Below are positions 34,391 through 45,963 of a DNA stretch of 64,000 nt, piece by piece. This stretch comes from Stachybotrys elegans (lineage: Eukaryota > Ascomycota > Sordariomycetes > Hypocreales > Stachybotryaceae): the NCBI GenBank assembly GCA_020746835.1, contig JAGPNK010000007.1, forward strand, positions 1,473,501 to 1,537,500, written 5' to 3'. The notes beneath the pieces were generated by a model. The model was not told the origin of the DNA. It did not search any database and saw only the letters and a list, made by a program, of their open reading frames with translations. Every line of letters begins with the position of its first letter. Within the stretch, counting starts at the first letter, position 1. A program made the translations under genes and the position numbers.

Positions 34391-36451
34391 TGACGATGAT
34401 GATGAAGTGGTTCAATCACGTTTTTTATGATGCTGTCATTTGGTTCACGTATTCCGATAAGTTACGACCAGCGATGGAGTATGGTGATTTTCAAATTTTC
34501 CCTTTTACACGACTTGCGTGGCATTTACAGCGACGGAGTAGGATTGCATGTACTGTGCCTGTTACTAGAGTACACTGGCTGCATGAGGTGTTGTTGGAAT
34601 GGATCATACCCATACATTGCACTATCGTGCAGTGATAGTAGTCTGCATATACCTACCTACATACCTACGTTCTATTTATGCATAGCCAGCTGAAAGGAAA
34701 CGCAGCTTTTTTGTAAAAGGGGATTTGGGCGGCCGACCCAACAGTGCTACACAGACATATATATATCACACAATGTATTATTGTGTGGCATCCTGTCATG
34801 CCATGAAACTTGGGGGCGATGTTTTGCGGGAATACAAACCTACCTCCTGGATTGACATTGTGTCTTTTGACATCCTCTGTTTCGGGTGAGATCTGTAGAT
34901 CGATCGGTTGCTCCTGGATACGTCTGGGCAGCAAGCTGGCCTGTGACCACATGTGTCGGCCAGTGTTCAACATCAGTCGACAGCTCTTTGTGTGACGGGC
35001 GGGAATCCGCCGAGAGTCGGGTGATGGATTGCGCACTGTATTGTCCCTGGAGGAGAGGTGGCTTGGGAGGCTGGGCCTGGAGGGCTGGGATCAGCACAGT
35101 GATTGGACAGAAGGACCTGAATGGACAAGATCAGCCCCCGCCCAGGCTGTCGACAGGTGAGGTCGATAGCGAGCTCGGCACTGGGAGGATGAACCAATCA
35201 AGTTCCGGACCTGGACAGCGAGGGTGGTCGCGAGGTGTGAATATGCAGGGGTAGATGCAGCTGGGCGGGCGATCGTGAGAGCTGAGTGGTTGGCTCGAGG
35301 GAAGTTGGACGGGCCGGTTCGCTGTCACCCGCATAGCATTGGCAAAGACTGGCCTAGGCTGATAGAGGGCAAGCAGGGGTCGGAGGGAAGAAAAGCATGG
35401 GTTCCATCCTCGAATGCTCGTTTCCCCCACAGCCAAAGCCCCTCCTCTTGATTCCCACCGGGCCACTCACTTGGTCAAGGAGGAGAGCGACCGACTGTCG
35501 CTGCGATACTAGCATACAGCGGCGAGTATGGGCAGGCAGCCTGCCGCCCGTCACGTCGCCACAGCGAAGCGCACCGCAACCGAGCGGTCTAGGCAGACCC
35601 AGAAGAGAGGGGCGTCACATCCCATTATGACTCGCGCTATGGCTGTCAGCGTGTCAGCTTGGGAGCTTGAAATTTTCGAAGTGGCCGTTTCTGCCTGGGA
35701 CGTAAAGTCGTTAGGTGTCTGCACGTATTATTCTCGTGTCTTCGGGGTTACTTTGGGGGCGGCGGACGGGGCTGGAGGAGGGTTGCATTAGTCGAATCCC
35801 ATGATGGCCAAGTACAGTCGGAAGCAGTCGTAGGTACACATACCTGTTGCGCAGCCTTAGTAGCTTTGGCCCCCAGTCAGACCCCAAGCTCCTTCCCGTC
35901 TCCTCAAGTCCCATCCATCCTTCCATCCTGTCAGGACCCCAATCACACACACACATTCTCTTTTGTACATACATGCCTATTCCCTGCATGCCCCCCAGCC
36001 TTTCCTCCTTCTGGGTCTTTCGTACGGCCGCATAAACCGGCACTGCTCTCGAAATGGACTTGTCACTGCTGCTCTGATGCTTTATCGCCCCCCCTCTTGA
36101 CCCCTTCTCCTCTTGCCTTGCCATATCACACGATTGCCAATGTGAATCGGTCCACACCTACAACCAACAATCACCAACAACCATCACTTTTTGAGAACCA
36201 ACACCTCAAGCTAGCCCACACGGCTCGGCAAGGGCAATCGCGCCTATATCATCTCCAGATCTGCCCGCTGTATTGCGACCCCGAGATCGACTCGATCCTG
36301 CCATGAGCGCTCGCTAGCTCTATCCCGCCGTCTTGCCATCTTGCGCTTACTCACTGTGCTCTGCGCAAAGCGCTCGCTTCGCAGAGACAGCTTCGCCAAC
36401 CATTGGAAAACCACACTACGTCGCCCAGGCCCTCCCATATCGCTCGTAGCC
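34391..36451. other. 2.1 kb intergenic, upstream of P2
   Basis: No conserved coding sequence. The last 450 bp are pyrimidine- and CA-rich and look like a promoter plus 5' leader for P2. A TACCTACCTACATACCTACG stretch lies near 34651. Confidence 0.5.
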
Positions 36452-37891
36452 ATGCTGCGTCTTCAGACAGGCCTGGCGCTCGTCTGCGCCGCCGTGCCCG
36501 CCGCTCACGGTGTGCTTGTCACGCCGAGCTCACCATGCTCCTCAAGCTGTGGCAACACGAATGATGCCACCAGCACCGACGAAATTGTCTGCAGCCGGAG
36601 CGATTATCAACTCGGCAACGGTGCCGTCTTCCAGTCCTGTGTAGAGTGCGAGCTATCGAGCACCTACCAGAACAATGGTACCAGTGATACACAGATGATG
36701 TTATGTGCGTTACCCTCGGAGTTTAGCCCGCTGCTCAATACCTGGTGCGGGTTGGCTAATGTATCAATTCAGACAACATGCGCTACGCCACCTCGTCTTG
36801 TCTCTTTGGCTTTCCCGAAAACGAAGCCGCCGTCAGTACACCCTGTGTCACCGAGTGAGTCTGCTCATGTGTCACGCTGCCGAGCTTCAACTAATAGTGA
36901 ACAGTCGATCCTGTGGTGCTTTCCAGGTGGCTCTCCGATTCGGAAACCTCTCGACCGACTTCGAGAACTACGACTACTGCGCCGCGTGGCCGACTACCGA
37001 CACCGTGGATCTCGACGCCTGCCAGGATTGCTTGAGGGTTAGCGACCAGGGGTATCTCGCAAATTGTTAGTTATTACCCTCACACACACGGTCCCTCTTA
37101 CTGACACAACTCTAGTCTTTGCCGTGTTACAGGCTGGATGTCTGCAGCAGCCCGTCGCCGGTCACCCACTCGCCCTTGAGGGACAAGTCTTCTCACTCGA
37201 CCAAGTCAACGGCACTGATTCCGTATCGGACGCCCTTATTGACCAGAGCTGGTTTGACCATGGACCCCTATCTCTTGCTGCTAGGGTGGGCATCGCTGTT
37301 GCTGGTATTGTCCTGCTCCTTAGTATGATTGGTTGCTGTATCGTGTGGAACGGCAAGAGGAAGAGAAGAGCATTCCTTCGTACACTGGAAAAGGACCACG
37401 CCAACAAGGGTTGGCCATCACCTCAAAACCACCACCAGAAGGACATGTCCTCGACTCCTCTTAGCCAACGGCCATTTCGCAATTGGGATGACTCTCCCAT
37501 GAGTGCCACCACGGACACACCCTTTCCCCGCTACTTTTCACCCTACTCGTCGCAGTTCAACAGTCCCGTAAGCGCTCACGACAACAGCACTCCCATGCAA
37601 TGGCCCGTAGCAGCTCTGGGAAAGCCTCAAGAGATTGGTCTCGCCCTCGGCGACGCTGATAACCAATGGCAGCCATCTCCAGACGACACCAAGGGAAAGG
37701 CTAGGGCGACAGAGTCCTACGAGATGCACCACGTGCACAGTGCTGGAGGAAACGCACCGATGCCAGCAGAACATATGATGCAACACCAACCGCCTGTACT
37801 CAGTCATCCAGGCTATGGGCGAACAAGTGACAGCCCTCCCAGACAATACTCTCTGGACGACCCCGACAGATATACGAGGCCTGTTTATTAG
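36452..37891 (+). CDS. P2: 12-cysteine single-pass membrane protein, 4 exons
   Basis: Exons 36452-36704, 36773-36854, 36905-37065 and 37116-37891 give 423 aa. Signal peptide (about 1-20), then the same 12-cysteine module as P1 and P3 (C-x3-C-x13-C-x15-C-x2-C-x27-C-x14-C-x5-C-x21-C-x13-C-x2-C-x19-C), then the LQAGCLQQP block, a membrane helix (about 222-243), KRKRR and a 178-aa tail rich in Pro, Ser, His and Gln. Introns 1 and 3 match the two introns of P1 and P3 in place and phase (1); intron 2 (phase 2, between cysteines 7 and 8) is extra. It is the most diverged of the three in sequence. Function unknown; a surface sensor or adhesion role is only inferred from topology. Confidence 0.86.
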
Positions 37892-38502
37892 GGAAGGGAC
37901 TGGCGACTGGATTTACCACCCGGAATCTGAATTGGCGGTGATTTTGGATGCTTTTAAGAAGAGCATGGAGTTTGGAGCTGGCATGACTTTGAGGAAGGAC
38001 AACCGATACCTGAGGATGGAGATACCTTTTTCGTGATATTTAGACGAGTCGTCCCACGTGATGCGCTTCCGCCATATTTGCTTGGAAATCTTCTTACAGC
38101 ACTGTATCTATCTCATTTTAAGAGAAAATCATATATAGTCCTGATCGAATTTGTGGTGCTTGACTATTGCTCAGTACATACACATTCTCTTCATTTTCCT
38201 GCTTGAACTCTACTCAGCCACATCAATTCTATGTTTAAGCAAGGCATAATTGTGGCTGGTGGAAATTGTGGCGGAACCCCACCTGAAGCCGAAAGTAGAA
38301 TAGCGCAGCCTGCTGATACCACCAGTGAGGGTGGCTGTTCTGATTTGCTCCCCACACGAGGCCAGCCCAGAAGAAAAAAAAAAAATTTGGAAAGAAGCTT
38401 CAATTCCAAACCAACCCACCGAGGCAGTCAAAGACCCAAGAGCTGCACCTTCCCTCTCTCCCACACAGCTCTTTCCGCCTGCACGCTCGGTAGAAGAACA
38501 AG
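37892..38502. promoter_or_regulatory. Promoter region of CBF5
   Basis: 611 bp between P2 and CBF5. CACGTG lies at 38055-38060, and an A-run ending in AAAAATTT (38381-38388, 115-122 bp before the CBF5 ATG) resembles the rRNA-processing element of ribosome-biogenesis promoters. A pyrimidine-rich leader precedes the ATG. Confidence 0.45.
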
Positions 38503-40206
38503 ATGACAATGGAGGTCGCAGTCGTCAAGAAGAAGGAGCAGGAGCAGGAGTACACCATCAAGCCCCAGGCGGCTACTCCTTCTCTGGATACCAGCTCGTG
38601 GCCGCTGCTGCTCAAGAACTACGACAAGCGTGAGTTTTCCCCTTTCCCGCTGCCTGGTTGAGCCTCAAATCCATGTTCATCATTGGGACGCATTGAATTG
38701 AATGTCGATTGGTTACTGACTCCGCGGCAGTGCTCGTCAGGACTGGCCACTTCACCCCGATCCCCAATGGCTGCTCGCCTCTGAAGCGCGACATCAAGTC
38801 CTACATCAGCTCTGGTGTCATCAACCTCGACAAGCCCTCCAACCCGTCCAGTCACGAGGTTGTCGCCTGGGTCAAGCGAATTCTGCGGTAAGAGCCCTCA
38901 ATTGACGCCGACACAGGGCGTGCCAAAAACGCCGCTTGACGGAATCTTGTTTGCTGATCAATTTTGCCTGAGCAGTGTTGAGAAGACGGGCCACAGCGGC
39001 ACGCTCGACCCCAAGGTCACGGGCTGCCTGATTGTGTGCATCGACCGTGCTACGCGTCTCGTCAAGTCCCAGCAGGGTGCCGGAAAGGAGTATGTGGCCG
39101 TCATCCGCCTGCACGACAAGCTGCCCGGCGGCCAGGCCCAGTTCGCCCGCGCCCTCGAGACCCTGACCGGTGCTCTCTTCCAGCGCCCGCCCCTCATCTC
39201 GGCTGTCAAGCGTGTGCTCCGAATCCGAACCGTCCACGAGAGCAAGCTCATTGAATTTGACAATGACCGCCACCTCGGTGTCTTCTGGGTCAGCTGCGAG
39301 GCCGGTACCTACATCCGAACCCTCTGCGTCCACCTTGGCCTGCTCCTCGGTGTCGGCGGCCACATGCAGGAGCTGCGACGTGTGCGCAGCGGTGCCATGG
39401 ACGAGTCCAAGCAGCTCGTGACTCTCCACGATGTTCTCGATGCTCAGTGGACCATGGACAACACCCGCGACGAGTCCTACCTCCGCAAGGTCATCTCTCC
39501 TCTTGAGACTCTCCTGACCACCTACAAGCGTCTGGTTGTCAAGGACAGCGCCGTCAACGCCGTGTGCTACGGTGCTAAGCTCATGCTTCCCGGTCTTCTG
39601 CGATATGGTTCGTGCTATTCTATCCAGGCGCGCATTCACACAGGTTGCTAATCAGTCACAGAATCTGGCATTGAGCACCACGAGGAAGTTGTCCTCATGA
39701 CCACCAAGGGCGAGGCCATTGCCCTGGGTATTGCGCAGATGTCTACTGTTGAGATGTCGACTTGCGACCACGGCGTTGTCGCCAAGGTCAAGCGCTGCAT
39801 CATGGAGCGTGACCTGTACCCCCGACGATGGGGTCTCGGCCCTGTTGCCCTTGAGAAGAAGAAGCTCAAGGCCGACGGCAAGCTTGACAAGTACGGCCGC
39901 CCCAACGACGCGACCCCCGCCAAGTGGACGTCCGAGTACAAGGATTTCAGCGCCAACGACGCCTCTGCTGCGGCTGCTGCTGCGGCTCCTCCCACTCCCC
40001 AGAAGGTTGTCGAGGAGACCAGCGTAATCATGGAGGAGGCTCCCACTCCTGGTGGCGCCGACGCCGAGGACGGCGATAAGAAGAGGAAGAAGAAGCACGA
40101 GGGCGAGACCCCCGAGGAGAAGGCCGAGCGCAAGCGAAGGAAGGCCGAGAAGAAGGCAGCCAAGGCAGCAAAGAAGTCGGCCGGCGGCGATGACGACAGC
40201 GACTGA
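38503..40206 (+). CDS. CBF5: H/ACA snoRNP pseudouridine synthase Cbf5 (dyskerin), 4 exons
   Basis: Exons 38503-38629, 38731-38887, 38976-39607 and 39662-40206 give 486 aa (yeast 483). Cbf5 is the catalytic subunit of H/ACA snoRNPs that pseudouridylate rRNA in the nucleolus. The dyskerin N-terminal block ([23 protein letters not shown]) is followed by the TruB-type catalytic loop [12 protein letters not shown] with D106. Further blocks are [22 protein letters not shown] and the PUA domain in the second half. The C-terminus is Ala-rich, then a Lys/Glu/Arg-rich nucleolar tail with KK(R/K)K clusters and a terminal DDDSD. Sequence and length are those of an ordinary orthologue. Confidence 0.97.
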
Positions 40207-41489
40207 GCCTTGATCGGCGAGCATCGCACACAGTACACCGCATTGATATGATGGGAGGTTGGTCAGCTGTACCATTACTCTTGGCTTACCTTTGGGCAAA
40301 TTTGGCGTTTGGGCACAAAATTTAGGCAGGAGTAGTTTAGGCTTTGAATGAATTCTGAGAGCAGTTACAAGAAAGAAGGGCACTGTATTGTGAATTTGTG
40401 AATGACGCCGATGATGCTTGCAGGCCCCCAAATCTCTCGTCGCCCACTCGGATGAATCCTTCTGACGTCGCCATTGTGGCAGATGCCTATATTTTTTTGG
40501 TTGGCTTGGGCCTGACACGCGGCATCTGAAGCCCCCAAATGCCGCAGAAACAACCATTGGAACAATGTACGACCCACGTGTCTCAGAAAAAAGGCCCGGT
40601 AGCCGTGCGGCTGGTTTTGTTGCACCCTCCATCTAAACCAAAGCCCCCCCCCCTACATGGTGCCGATCCCCGAAAAGCAGGCTAACACAAAGACACTCAC
40701 ACACGCACATATGGTTACAGCCCACTCACTCACTCCCCCTTGATTTAGCTACATAAAGTAAGGCGATGGTCACCGGGCAAGTCACACGATGTCGAGCATC
40801 TGCATAAGGAGTGGAACATACAGTGACGGACACAGCCATTGGGGGCTGGAGAATTCGAGCCAGAACGCTTCTGGATTAAGCTGGCTGTCTTGGCGACCGA
40901 AGTGCCTTTTCGGGGAGCATCGGGCGATGCGCGCTCCTTGAGCTAGCTAACAAAGAGAGAGAGAGGATGAGGAGGGAGCGCCCCTCCCCTGCTGAGTGAG
41001 TGCGTGCATGAGGGGAGAAGACGGAGAATGAGATGAGAAGGATGATCTTGACTTTCCCCTGCCCACTTGCTTCACTCTGCTCATACACGTCAGTCTCTCC
41101 GTTGGGGTCCGTGTGCGTGCGTGCGAATGGTATAACGGCAGAGGTCGACGACAAGGGCCTTGCATCGTCTCACGCGCACACAACCTTGATCCCTCCTCTA
41201 TGCGTTGTCACCACCACCACCACCACCACGGCTGGCACCAGACAAGTGCCCAAGGCATCATCCAGTCTCGTATCGCATTGACATCCTGACGTGCCTTCTT
41301 CTTGGCAACTGCTCAGTGTTATTTGCGTATCACATTGCGATCAACTTAGGTTGCTGACCGCAGAGACCGACACGAGGTGACCGCCCTTTTAGAGTTGCAT
41401 GAAGCGCGCTCAGGGCCAGTGGAGAGACAGAGAGTAAAACCCTGAAATAAGGCTATAGTTACGCAACATATAAGGTTGCCAACAACGAC
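40207..41489. other. 1.3 kb intergenic before the GH43 gene
   Basis: No coding sequence recognised. Contains CA/CT-rich leader-like parts and a (CAC)7 run at about 41209-41229. Confidence 0.5.
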
Positions 41490-42686
41490 ATGATGGATGA
41501 GGCGAAGGGTTTCATCAGGGTAGAAGGGTCTGCCTTACCCACAGAGAAAAGCGCTTTATTACCAGCTCATCGCCAGGCATCGAAACAAGCTGGTTCCTGC
41601 AAGCTCGAAACGTTTGTGTCGAGGAACAGAAAGCTATATCTGACAATGCTGGCTCTCGTGGGCTTCTTCTTCTTCTTTCACGCCACCACATTGGCTGTGC
41701 CTGCGCCGGTGGAGGTATTCCCCGGCCCTGCAAAGAATAATGGTGTCGCTCCGTTCGGAGGCAGGACTACTCTGTCAATCAATGTCGGACAGAACGAAAC
41801 AGTACAGCCGAAACTGGCTGAAGACTTCCCGGACCCGTGTGTCATCCAGGGTGACGATGGCGACTGGTATGCGTTTGCTACCAGCGGCAATGGACATAAG
41901 GTGCAGATGGCCAGAGCCAGCGATATCCTGGGCGACTGGGAGCGGCTGGACCAGGAAGCCGTGAACAACAGTGCGTGGACGACAGGGCGCAACTTCTGGG
42001 CCCCCGATGTGAGACGTCTGGAGGATGGGAGCTACATTATGTATTTTTCTGGAGAGGTCCCCGACGAACGCAAGCATTGCGTTGGCGTGGCACGGTCACA
42101 GAACATCACGGGTCCGTACACGTTGGACGAGGACCCCTGGGAGTGCCCACTGGAGGAGGGCGGCGCCATCGACCCGTCTGGGTTCCGGGATCCGGCGACG
42201 GGCCGCACATACGTTGTGTACAAGGTCGACGGCAACGCGGCGGGAAGCGGTGGCGACTGCGGCGCGGTGATGCCCGACGTGGGCGGGACGCCGCTGATGC
42301 TGCAGGAGGTATCGCCGGAGGACGGCAGTCTCAAGATTGGCGACACGGTGGTGATACTGGACCGCATCGGCGAGGAGGACGGCCCGCTGGTGGAGGCGCC
42401 GAACCTGGTGCGCGCGGCCGACGGGCGGTACGTGCTCTTCTACAGCGCGCACTGCTTCACGGACCCGGCGTACAACGTGCGGTACGCGTGGTCCGACAGC
42501 GTCGCGGGCCCTTACGTGCGTGCGCCGCCGCTGGTGCAGACGCCCGACTTCGGGTTCGAGGGCCCTGGAGGCATGACGAGCACGACGGGGCGCGTGGAGG
42601 AGGGCGAGGACGAGGTCCTCTTGCTGCATGGGCGGTGCGCGCGGGGAAGATGCATGTTTGCGCTGCCGTATGGTGTTGATTTATGA
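41490..42686 (+). CDS. Membrane-anchored glycoside hydrolase family 43 protein, single exon
   Basis: 398 aa without intron. A cytoplasmic N-terminus of about 47 residues precedes one hydrophobic helix with a run of phenylalanines (about 50-70), so it is a type II anchored or slowly cleaved secreted protein. The GH43 five-bladed propeller starts at residue 112: general base D115 in DFPDPCV, FWAPDVRRL, the pKa-modulating Asp probably D228 in AIDPSGFRDP, and acid E302 in VEAPNL, followed by RYVLFYSA. Members cleave arabinan, arabinoxylan or xylan side chains or galactan; the subfamily cannot be told. Its third positions are more GC-rich than those of its neighbours in the second half. A second ATG directly follows the first. 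Confidence 0.88.
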   Translation: MMDEAKGFIRVEGSALPTEKSALLPAHRQASKQAGSCKLETFVSRNRKLYLTMLALVGFFFFFHATTLAVPAPVEVFPGPAKNNGVAPFGGRTTLSINVGQNETVQPKLAEDFPDPCVIQGDDGDWYAFATSGNGHKVQMARASDILGDWERLDQEAVNNSAWTTGRNFWAPDVRRLEDGSYIMYFSGEVPDERKHCVGVARSQNITGPYTLDEDPWECPLEEGGAIDPSGFRDPATGRTYVVYKVDGNAAGSGGDCGAVMPDVGGTPLMLQEVSPEDGSLKIGDTVVILDRIGEEDGPLVEAPNLVRAADGRYVLFYSAHCFTDPAYNVRYAWSDSVAGPYVRAPPLVQTPDFGFEGPGGMTSTTGRVEEGEDEVLLLHGRCARGRCMFALPYGVDL

Positions 42687-43908
42687 GGACGGAGGGATGA
42701 AAAGGCCAATTGGGAGATATTTTATTTGATTTGATTCTTGTTTATGTACGGTAGTTTTATGGAAGCCTTGTGAATTCATGGTACGGCAGGTGCAAAAGAC
42801 ACTGACTGCTGCACATCGTTCTGCGCCTTCCCGAGTTACGTCGGTCTGTTGTTCCTTCCCCTCAATGTGACGAAATGAGTCGACTGCGCAGAATCTAGGT
42901 AACGTGACTCCCCATCGAATGCATCTCAACTTCGCAAATTTCAATAGTCCCAGCCGTTCGTCCATCACCACCTCATCTCAGCGTCAACTCGCTTCGACAG
43001 ATGCAACCCAACCCACTCCATGCCCGATCCGGATGCCTGCTACCCCACCCATCTATCCCGATGATCAATACTTGACTACAGGGGCAGTTGCCCTCCCGGC
43101 AGATCTAAGCGCCGAGGCCATGCCGTCTTCCCACAGCTTCACCTCCTACTGGCCCAACCCCATGGCAAGGAAACAGGACGAGAAGGGGTGAAGGCTTTAG
43201 CGCCCGTTCGCACCCCCATTCGAAAACCCGTCAGCCATGTGGATGCACTGTGCTGGCCGCCGCGATTGGCCCAGCGACGGAAGTTATGCTCGAGCTTATA
43301 GCCGAGCCAAGCTCCTTCGGGATGCCGTTCGCGCCCGCGCCTGCGCTCCTTTGAGCACAACCTCGATGTGAAGCCGCCGAGATGGGGTGGGCGGCGCCCT
43401 GATGTGGTGTTAGCAGCTGCCGAGATGCACGCTAGGTGGTGTGATGGAGGGAAAGACTCTGCATATCGTCGGGCGGTAGAGTGAGGGCCAACGGACAATC
43501 ACTACAGAACGAGAACCAACTCCCCATCCCCCGACTCGAGCTGCGATTTATCATGACAATCAATCCCACCTGCTCTTCGTCTTCCTCCTCCCTCTTCTTC
43601 ATCCATTCAGCTGTGTTTCTGTCTTCAAACAAGACCACAATCTTTTCCTCTACTTTGTTCCTCTCTGCTTCATCTCGGCTGCGCCGACATCATTAATACT
43701 ACCACTCTCTTGTAATTCAGACTGTCACTCACTCACTCGCCTGCTTCTCGCATTCCCTGTTACACGGAGCGTGTCTGGAACACCCTTCGATACTCTCTCA
43801 CTTTGGGAACCCGCGGCTTCACAGCTGTTACCCCCATACACTTATACCCTTTTCTTTTTCCATCTACACCTTAATTCTACACTTCGTTTCAAAACGATAC
43901 CCGTCAAC
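42687..43908. other. 1.2 kb intergenic, upstream of P3
   Basis: No conserved coding sequence. From about 43550 the plus strand is pyrimidine-rich with cactcactcactcgc-type runs up to the P3 ATG, as expected for its 5' leader. Confidence 0.5.
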
Positions 43909-45399
43909 ATGGCCGCCGATCTCAAGACCGTCTTGCTGGCCCTAGCCGTGATCCCCTTCACGGCTAGCCTGCAGGTCTCTCCCGGCTCACCCTGCGCCGC
44001 CTTCTGTCTCGACCCTGGCCAGGACAGATTCGACCCTGATGATTCCATTACACGCCCATCCGAGATTGCCTGCCACGATGAGGACTTTAGCACCTCATCG
44101 CAAGGCATGAAGTATCAGCGCTGTCTTACCTGCCTGCAGGACAGTGACTATACGGACGAGGGAGAGAGTGACCAAGAATGGTTCCTGTGTAAGTCAGCCC
44201 TGTTACAGAGCACATCCAAACTGTTTGTTCCAAACATGCCTAACAGCATCCACAGACAACCTGCGGTATTCCTTCAACTACTGCATCTTTGGCTTTCCCA
44301 ACGCGACCGGCATTGATTCATCTCCCTGCACCACATCCGAAGCCTGCGAGCCTCTTGCAGAAGGGCTGAGGGAAGGCATCCTTGACCCTTCTCGCATGGA
44401 ACCGTACGATTACTGCACCGCACATGGAGGAAGCACACTGGGAGACCATCTCAGTCCTTGTTTTCAATGTGTACGCGCTGGTAGCACCCACCACTACATG
44501 TCAAACTGTAAGACCACCACCGAAATATCCCCAAGTCCATACTAACAACCTTCACAGTCCTCATCGCTCTTGAAGCAGGCTGTCGCCAACAACCCGGCGC
44601 GGGTGTCCTCCTTGGTCTCAACGACACCGTCTTTACTAGGGACAGCATCGAGATTGTTGCTCCTGGATCCGTCAGCGATGTAGACTCTCCAGGAGGTCTC
44701 TCAACAGGAATGTTGATTGGCATTGTCGTCGGCTGCGTCGTTGTCGTCCTCCTCATTGCAGGCTGCACATATATGCACATCCGCCGACGCAGGAACCGCT
44801 CTCGCAGGAGCCAGATCTTTGACCGGCCTATCGCCTCGCCCATGTCCTTCCGCTGCCAGACTCGTGTCACCCCCCTGGATGCCGAGTTCCCTCCTAGCGT
44901 GCAGCAGGCACCGGAGAAGCCGTACGCAGACCCAGCGGCGGCGCTCAGCTCCAACCCTATCTCTGGACCCAACAGACCGTCAAGGTTCACTCCTGCAGAT
45001 CTCACGAGCATCACCACCTCCCTCCCTAAGCCTCCCTCCGCGTTCTCCCCTTCGCAAAGAATGTCTCCCGATGACTACAACACCCCCATCTCCACCACGT
45101 CAACACACTCCAATGCACCCCTCCTTCACCAACACAGACCATATGTGCCATCCGAATATACCAGCTCACCCCCTCAAATGTCCACTCCCTTCTTCACCCA
45201 AGCTCACTCGCCGAGATTAAACGCCAATCGAAAGTCTTCTTTCGGTCAAAAGGATGTTTCCCCAGTATCCCCTTGGGATGACCAGAGTACTGCTGGCTAC
45301 GGACGCAGCATCACAGGCAAGAGGAGCCCAGTGGGAATGGGAACACCGGTGGAAGTGAGGCCTATCCAAGTGTCTTTCCCGCCCCCTCCCAAACGATAG
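43909..45399 (+). CDS. P3: 12-cysteine single-pass membrane protein, 3 exons
   Basis: Exons 43909-44188, 44256-44507 and 44558-45399 give 457 aa. Signal peptide (about 1-19), then the 12-cysteine module (C-x3-C-x21-C-x16-C-x2-C-x27-C-x14-C-x5-C-x22-C-x14-C-x2-C-x20-C), LEAGCRQQP and GVLLGLNDTVF blocks, membrane helix (about 229-252), RRRRNRSRR and a 205-aa tail rich in Ser, Pro and Thr. Its middle exon is exactly 252 nt, as in P1, and both introns are phase 1 at the same codons. It is closer to P1 than to P2. It is convergent with SAC3. No catalytic motif; role unknown. Confidence 0.88.
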
Positions 45400-45963
45400 T
45401 TACTCAGTCTCAGGGAGGAAGAGTTAATGCAATGTTGGATGTTAAGATACCCAGATGATACCCCAGATAGTAATGAACCAAATCTACCAAACATAGCTTC
45501 CACTCCACTACGATCACCTGATTCAAACAGCGCAATGTATCCGTCATGGTTCCTTCGTATTCATCATCATGGCTTATCTGCACGGGTGTATACTAATCAA
45601 CATTCAAGCAAACAACACACAGACAAGCGTCCAGAAAACCCCAAGTTTGTACACATCCACCTGGTAATAATGTCGTCCGCCGCCATCCAACTCATGAGAA
45701 GGGGTATCTGACCAGTCCGAGGACTTCTGGCGCGCGCGTGCGCGCCAATTGTAGAGATCTGAGAAAGGAAAAAAAGAAGAAAAAAAACAACGAGGCAAGG
45801 AAAAGTGTGGTTGTGTGAGAGTGAGAATGTACGCGCTGTTTTTGATTATACATAGACTGAAGTTTCGCCGTGCCGAAGGAGAGAAAAAAAAGCCCTTGCC
45901 GCCGCTCCTGTTTTTCCAACGCCGAACCTTTCCTAGGTATTTCGTGTCTTTTGTTTTCCTTCT
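45400..45963. other. 564 bp between convergent P3 and SAC3
   Basis: Shared 3' flanks. Contains a CG-rich inverted repeat (GGCGCGC...GCGCGCC, about 45730-45747) and A/T tracts; no gene seen. Confidence 0.5.

Noticed and set aside
38872..40632. Minus-strand frames of 255 and 326 codons opposite CBF5
   Set aside because: Antisense to a certain gene and without domain; composition follows the codon bias of CBF5.
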